Assembly (NCBI RefSeq): GCF_041379765.1 | Contig: NZ_CP166919.1 | Location: 2,232,001 to 2,296,000, forward strand | Direction: 5' to 3' | DNA length: 64,000 nt | Origin: Thalassotalea sp. Sam97 | GTDB lineage: Bacteria > Pseudomonadota > Gammaproteobacteria > Enterobacterales > Alteromonadaceae | Program-made: the position numbers and the translations under genes | The notes under the pieces: generated by a model | What the model was told of the DNA's origin: nothing | Seen by the model: the letters and a program-made list of their open reading frames with translations, nothing else | Database searches by the model: none | Shown: piece after piece, positions 62,771 through 64,000 of the stretch | Position numbering within the stretch: the stretch's first letter is position 1 | Layout: each line of letters begins with the position of its first letter

Positions 62771-64000
62771 TTACCGCAAATATTCGCCTAAAAATGATTC
62801 CATTTTACGATACGCTTCGTATACATTTTTTTGCTGATAAAAACCATGTCCTTCAAAGTCTTTTAATAATGACTGATACGGATGACCGACATCATCTAAG
62901 GCCTCGGTTAGGTCATAGTAGTTATCGATTGGTACTCGCTGATCTTTTTTGCCATGAATCAGCAACAATCCGGCCTTAATTTTATCGACATGATAGACAG
63001 GCGATCTCTCTCTAACAAAGTCCTCATCATCATACCCCCATGCGGCATCAATAAATCGACGTCCAGATTTGATTCGAATCGTATCACTTTTTTCCCAACG
63101 TTCAATGTTATAAAGACCCACATAGCCTATCGCACATTGATACAAATCAGGCTCCTTAATGACGCCCATTAACGCGGCATAGCCACCGTAACTTGCACCG
63201 TAAATACAAACTTTATCTTTGTCGGCGATACCTTGCTCGATTGCCCATCTGGTTGCATCGGTCAAATCATCCTGCATTTCGCGGCCCATTTGTTTGTAGG
63301 CACCATATTGAAAGTCATTACCTCGACCACCAGAGCCACGGTAATTGACTTGCAATACCGCATAACCGCGATTCGCAAAAAATTGTGCTTCGGGATCAAA
63401 GCCCCAATCATCGCGCACGCCATATGGCCCTCCGTGGACAAGCAAAATTAACGGTGTTTTCCCGGTCGCGCCTTTAGGGCGAGTTAAATAACCGGTAATT
63501 TTTAAACCATCTCTTGCATTAAATTCAACGGGCTCCATTGACGCAAGTTGATCTTCTTTTAACCAGCTACGCAAGCGCATAAGGTATTCAAGCTTATTGG
63601 CAGATAAGTCCATCAAATAAAAGGTGCCGGGATCTTTGTCACTATAGACAGAAACTAATGCCTTTTTATTGCCTTTGGTGACATCGCTTAACGAGACAGC
63701 TTTGCCAGGGAATGCTGCCTGAAGAGACCGTAACAGCTTGGCAGAAGGATGGGTATTGTCAAGCACCGTGATTTCAGGCTGACCAAGCTCTCGCTCTACG
63801 GCGATAAGCTCCGGTTGCTCATAATCTAAACTGTAATGTAGGCGACTAAGCTCTGCGTCACCTGTTAAGTCGACTATTTTCGTCAACGACTTATCGGTTA
63901 AGCTAAATTTAAATAAGCCATTTCGTTTGCCTGTATCTGTGGGGATTAAGTACAATGATTTTTCATCTGCACTCAAACCCAGCGGTCTAAAACCACCTTC
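62771..64000 (-). CDS. S9 family peptidase (prolyl oligopeptidase-like), 3' part
   Basis: The frame is open through base 64000, so the N-terminal part lies outside the window. The visible 409 residues cover the end of the propeller and the whole catalytic domain: Ser in YGASYGGYAALMGV, Asp in HGKKDQRVPIDNY and His in FEGHGFYQ. The GxSYGG form is typical of S9C/acylaminoacyl-peptidase and DPP IV-like enzymes rather than S9A. It would degrade peptides. Confidence 0.93.
   Translation of the reverse strand, partial: EGGFRPLGLSADEKSLYLIPTDTGKRNGLFKFSLTDKSLTKIVDLTGDAELSRLHYSLDYEQPELIAVERELGQPEITVLDNTHPSAKLLRSLQAAFPGKAVSLSDVTKGNKKALVSVYSDKDPGTFYLMDLSANKLEYLMRLRSWLKEDQLASMEPVEFNARDGLKITGYLTRPKGATGKTPLILLVHGGPYGVRDDWGFDPEAQFFANRGYAVLQVNYRGSGGRGNDFQYGAYKQMGREMQDDLTDATRWAIEQGIADKDKVCIYGASYGGYAALMGVIKEPDLYQCAIGYVGLYNIERWEKSDTIRIKSGRRFIDAAWGYDDEDFVRERSPVYHVDKIKAGLLLIHGKKDQRVPIDNYYDLTEALDDVGHPYQSLLKDFEGHGFYQQKNVYEAYRKMESFLGEYLR

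Overview
The window is ordinary chromosome of a marine gammaproteobacterium, most likely Alteromonadales and close to Colwelliaceae/Thalassotalea. The evidence is the moderate GC content, enterobacterial-style gene neighbourhoods (rcsF-trmO-proS, alaA-yfbR, ppk-ppx, apbC divergent from metG, pgm-seqA divergent from ybfF, ybfE-fldA-fur), a large tRNA-Glu array, and many extracytoplasmic peptidases and TonB/B12 functions. Gene density is high and nothing looks like a prophage, a CRISPR array or an intact insertion sequence. The organism assignment is inference from gene content only.

Layout. 1-1.2 kb: 3' end of a hybrid histidine kinase. 1.2-1.55 kb: a decayed membrane-protein tail and a possible minus-strand small RNA. 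1.55-5 kb: rcsF, trmO, a small unknown gene, proS. 5-9.8 kb: accessory genes (acetyltransferase, a secreted hydrolase-like protein flanked by imperfect direct repeats, two small unknown proteins, rhodanese, double cupin, LRAT/NlpC-like protein). 10-11.8 kb: alaA-yfbR. 11.9-18 kb: a cobalamin regulon in two riboswitch-controlled blocks (ABC importer ATPase and permease, cobO/btuR, btuF; then btuB). 18.1-20.7 kb: threonine aldolase and astB. 20.7-23.2 kb: ilvIH behind an Ile/Leu/Val-rich leader peptide and attenuator.

23.7-27.5 kb: the most unusual locus, a three-gene minus-strand operon. It encodes a Cys-rich protein ending in a degenerate GGDEF domain with an apparently intact RxxD site, a processive family-2 glycosyltransferase and an HlyD-type membrane-fusion protein. 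I read it as a candidate c-di-GMP-controlled exopolysaccharide system whose nucleotide receptor is a separate polypeptide.

27.6-33.4 kb: SDR and DUF3429 pair, DUF6482-like protein, ppk-ppx and a small Cys protein. 33.5-35.1 kb: a minus-strand operon of tRNA-Ala(GGC) and seven tRNA-Glu(TTC), expanded by a 606-bp tandem duplication. 35.6-40.6 kb: yvcK, dcd, apbC, metG. 40.6-41.2 kb: intergenic remnants and a strong hairpin. 41.2-43.5 kb: membrane hydrolase, L,D-transpeptidase, acetyltransferase. 43.6-47.4 kb: branched-chain 2-oxoacid dehydrogenase E1 alpha/E1 beta/E2. 47.6-54.2 kb: astE, pgm, seqA, ybfF, DUF2788, ybfE, fldA, fur. 54.4-58.3 kb: glnS, a VOC protein, and an orphan type IV pilin with a short PilC/GspF-like partner. 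58.4-64 kb: CIA30-like protein, prolyl oligopeptidase lipoprotein, Rieske oxygenase, and the 3' part of a second S9 peptidase cut by the window edge.

Functional themes are B12 uptake and adenosylation, branched-chain amino-acid synthesis and breakdown, arginine succinyltransferase catabolism with scattered genes, polyphosphate turnover, peptide scavenging and surface polymers. Coordinates of starts were adjusted by ribosome-binding-site and family arguments, stated per gene.
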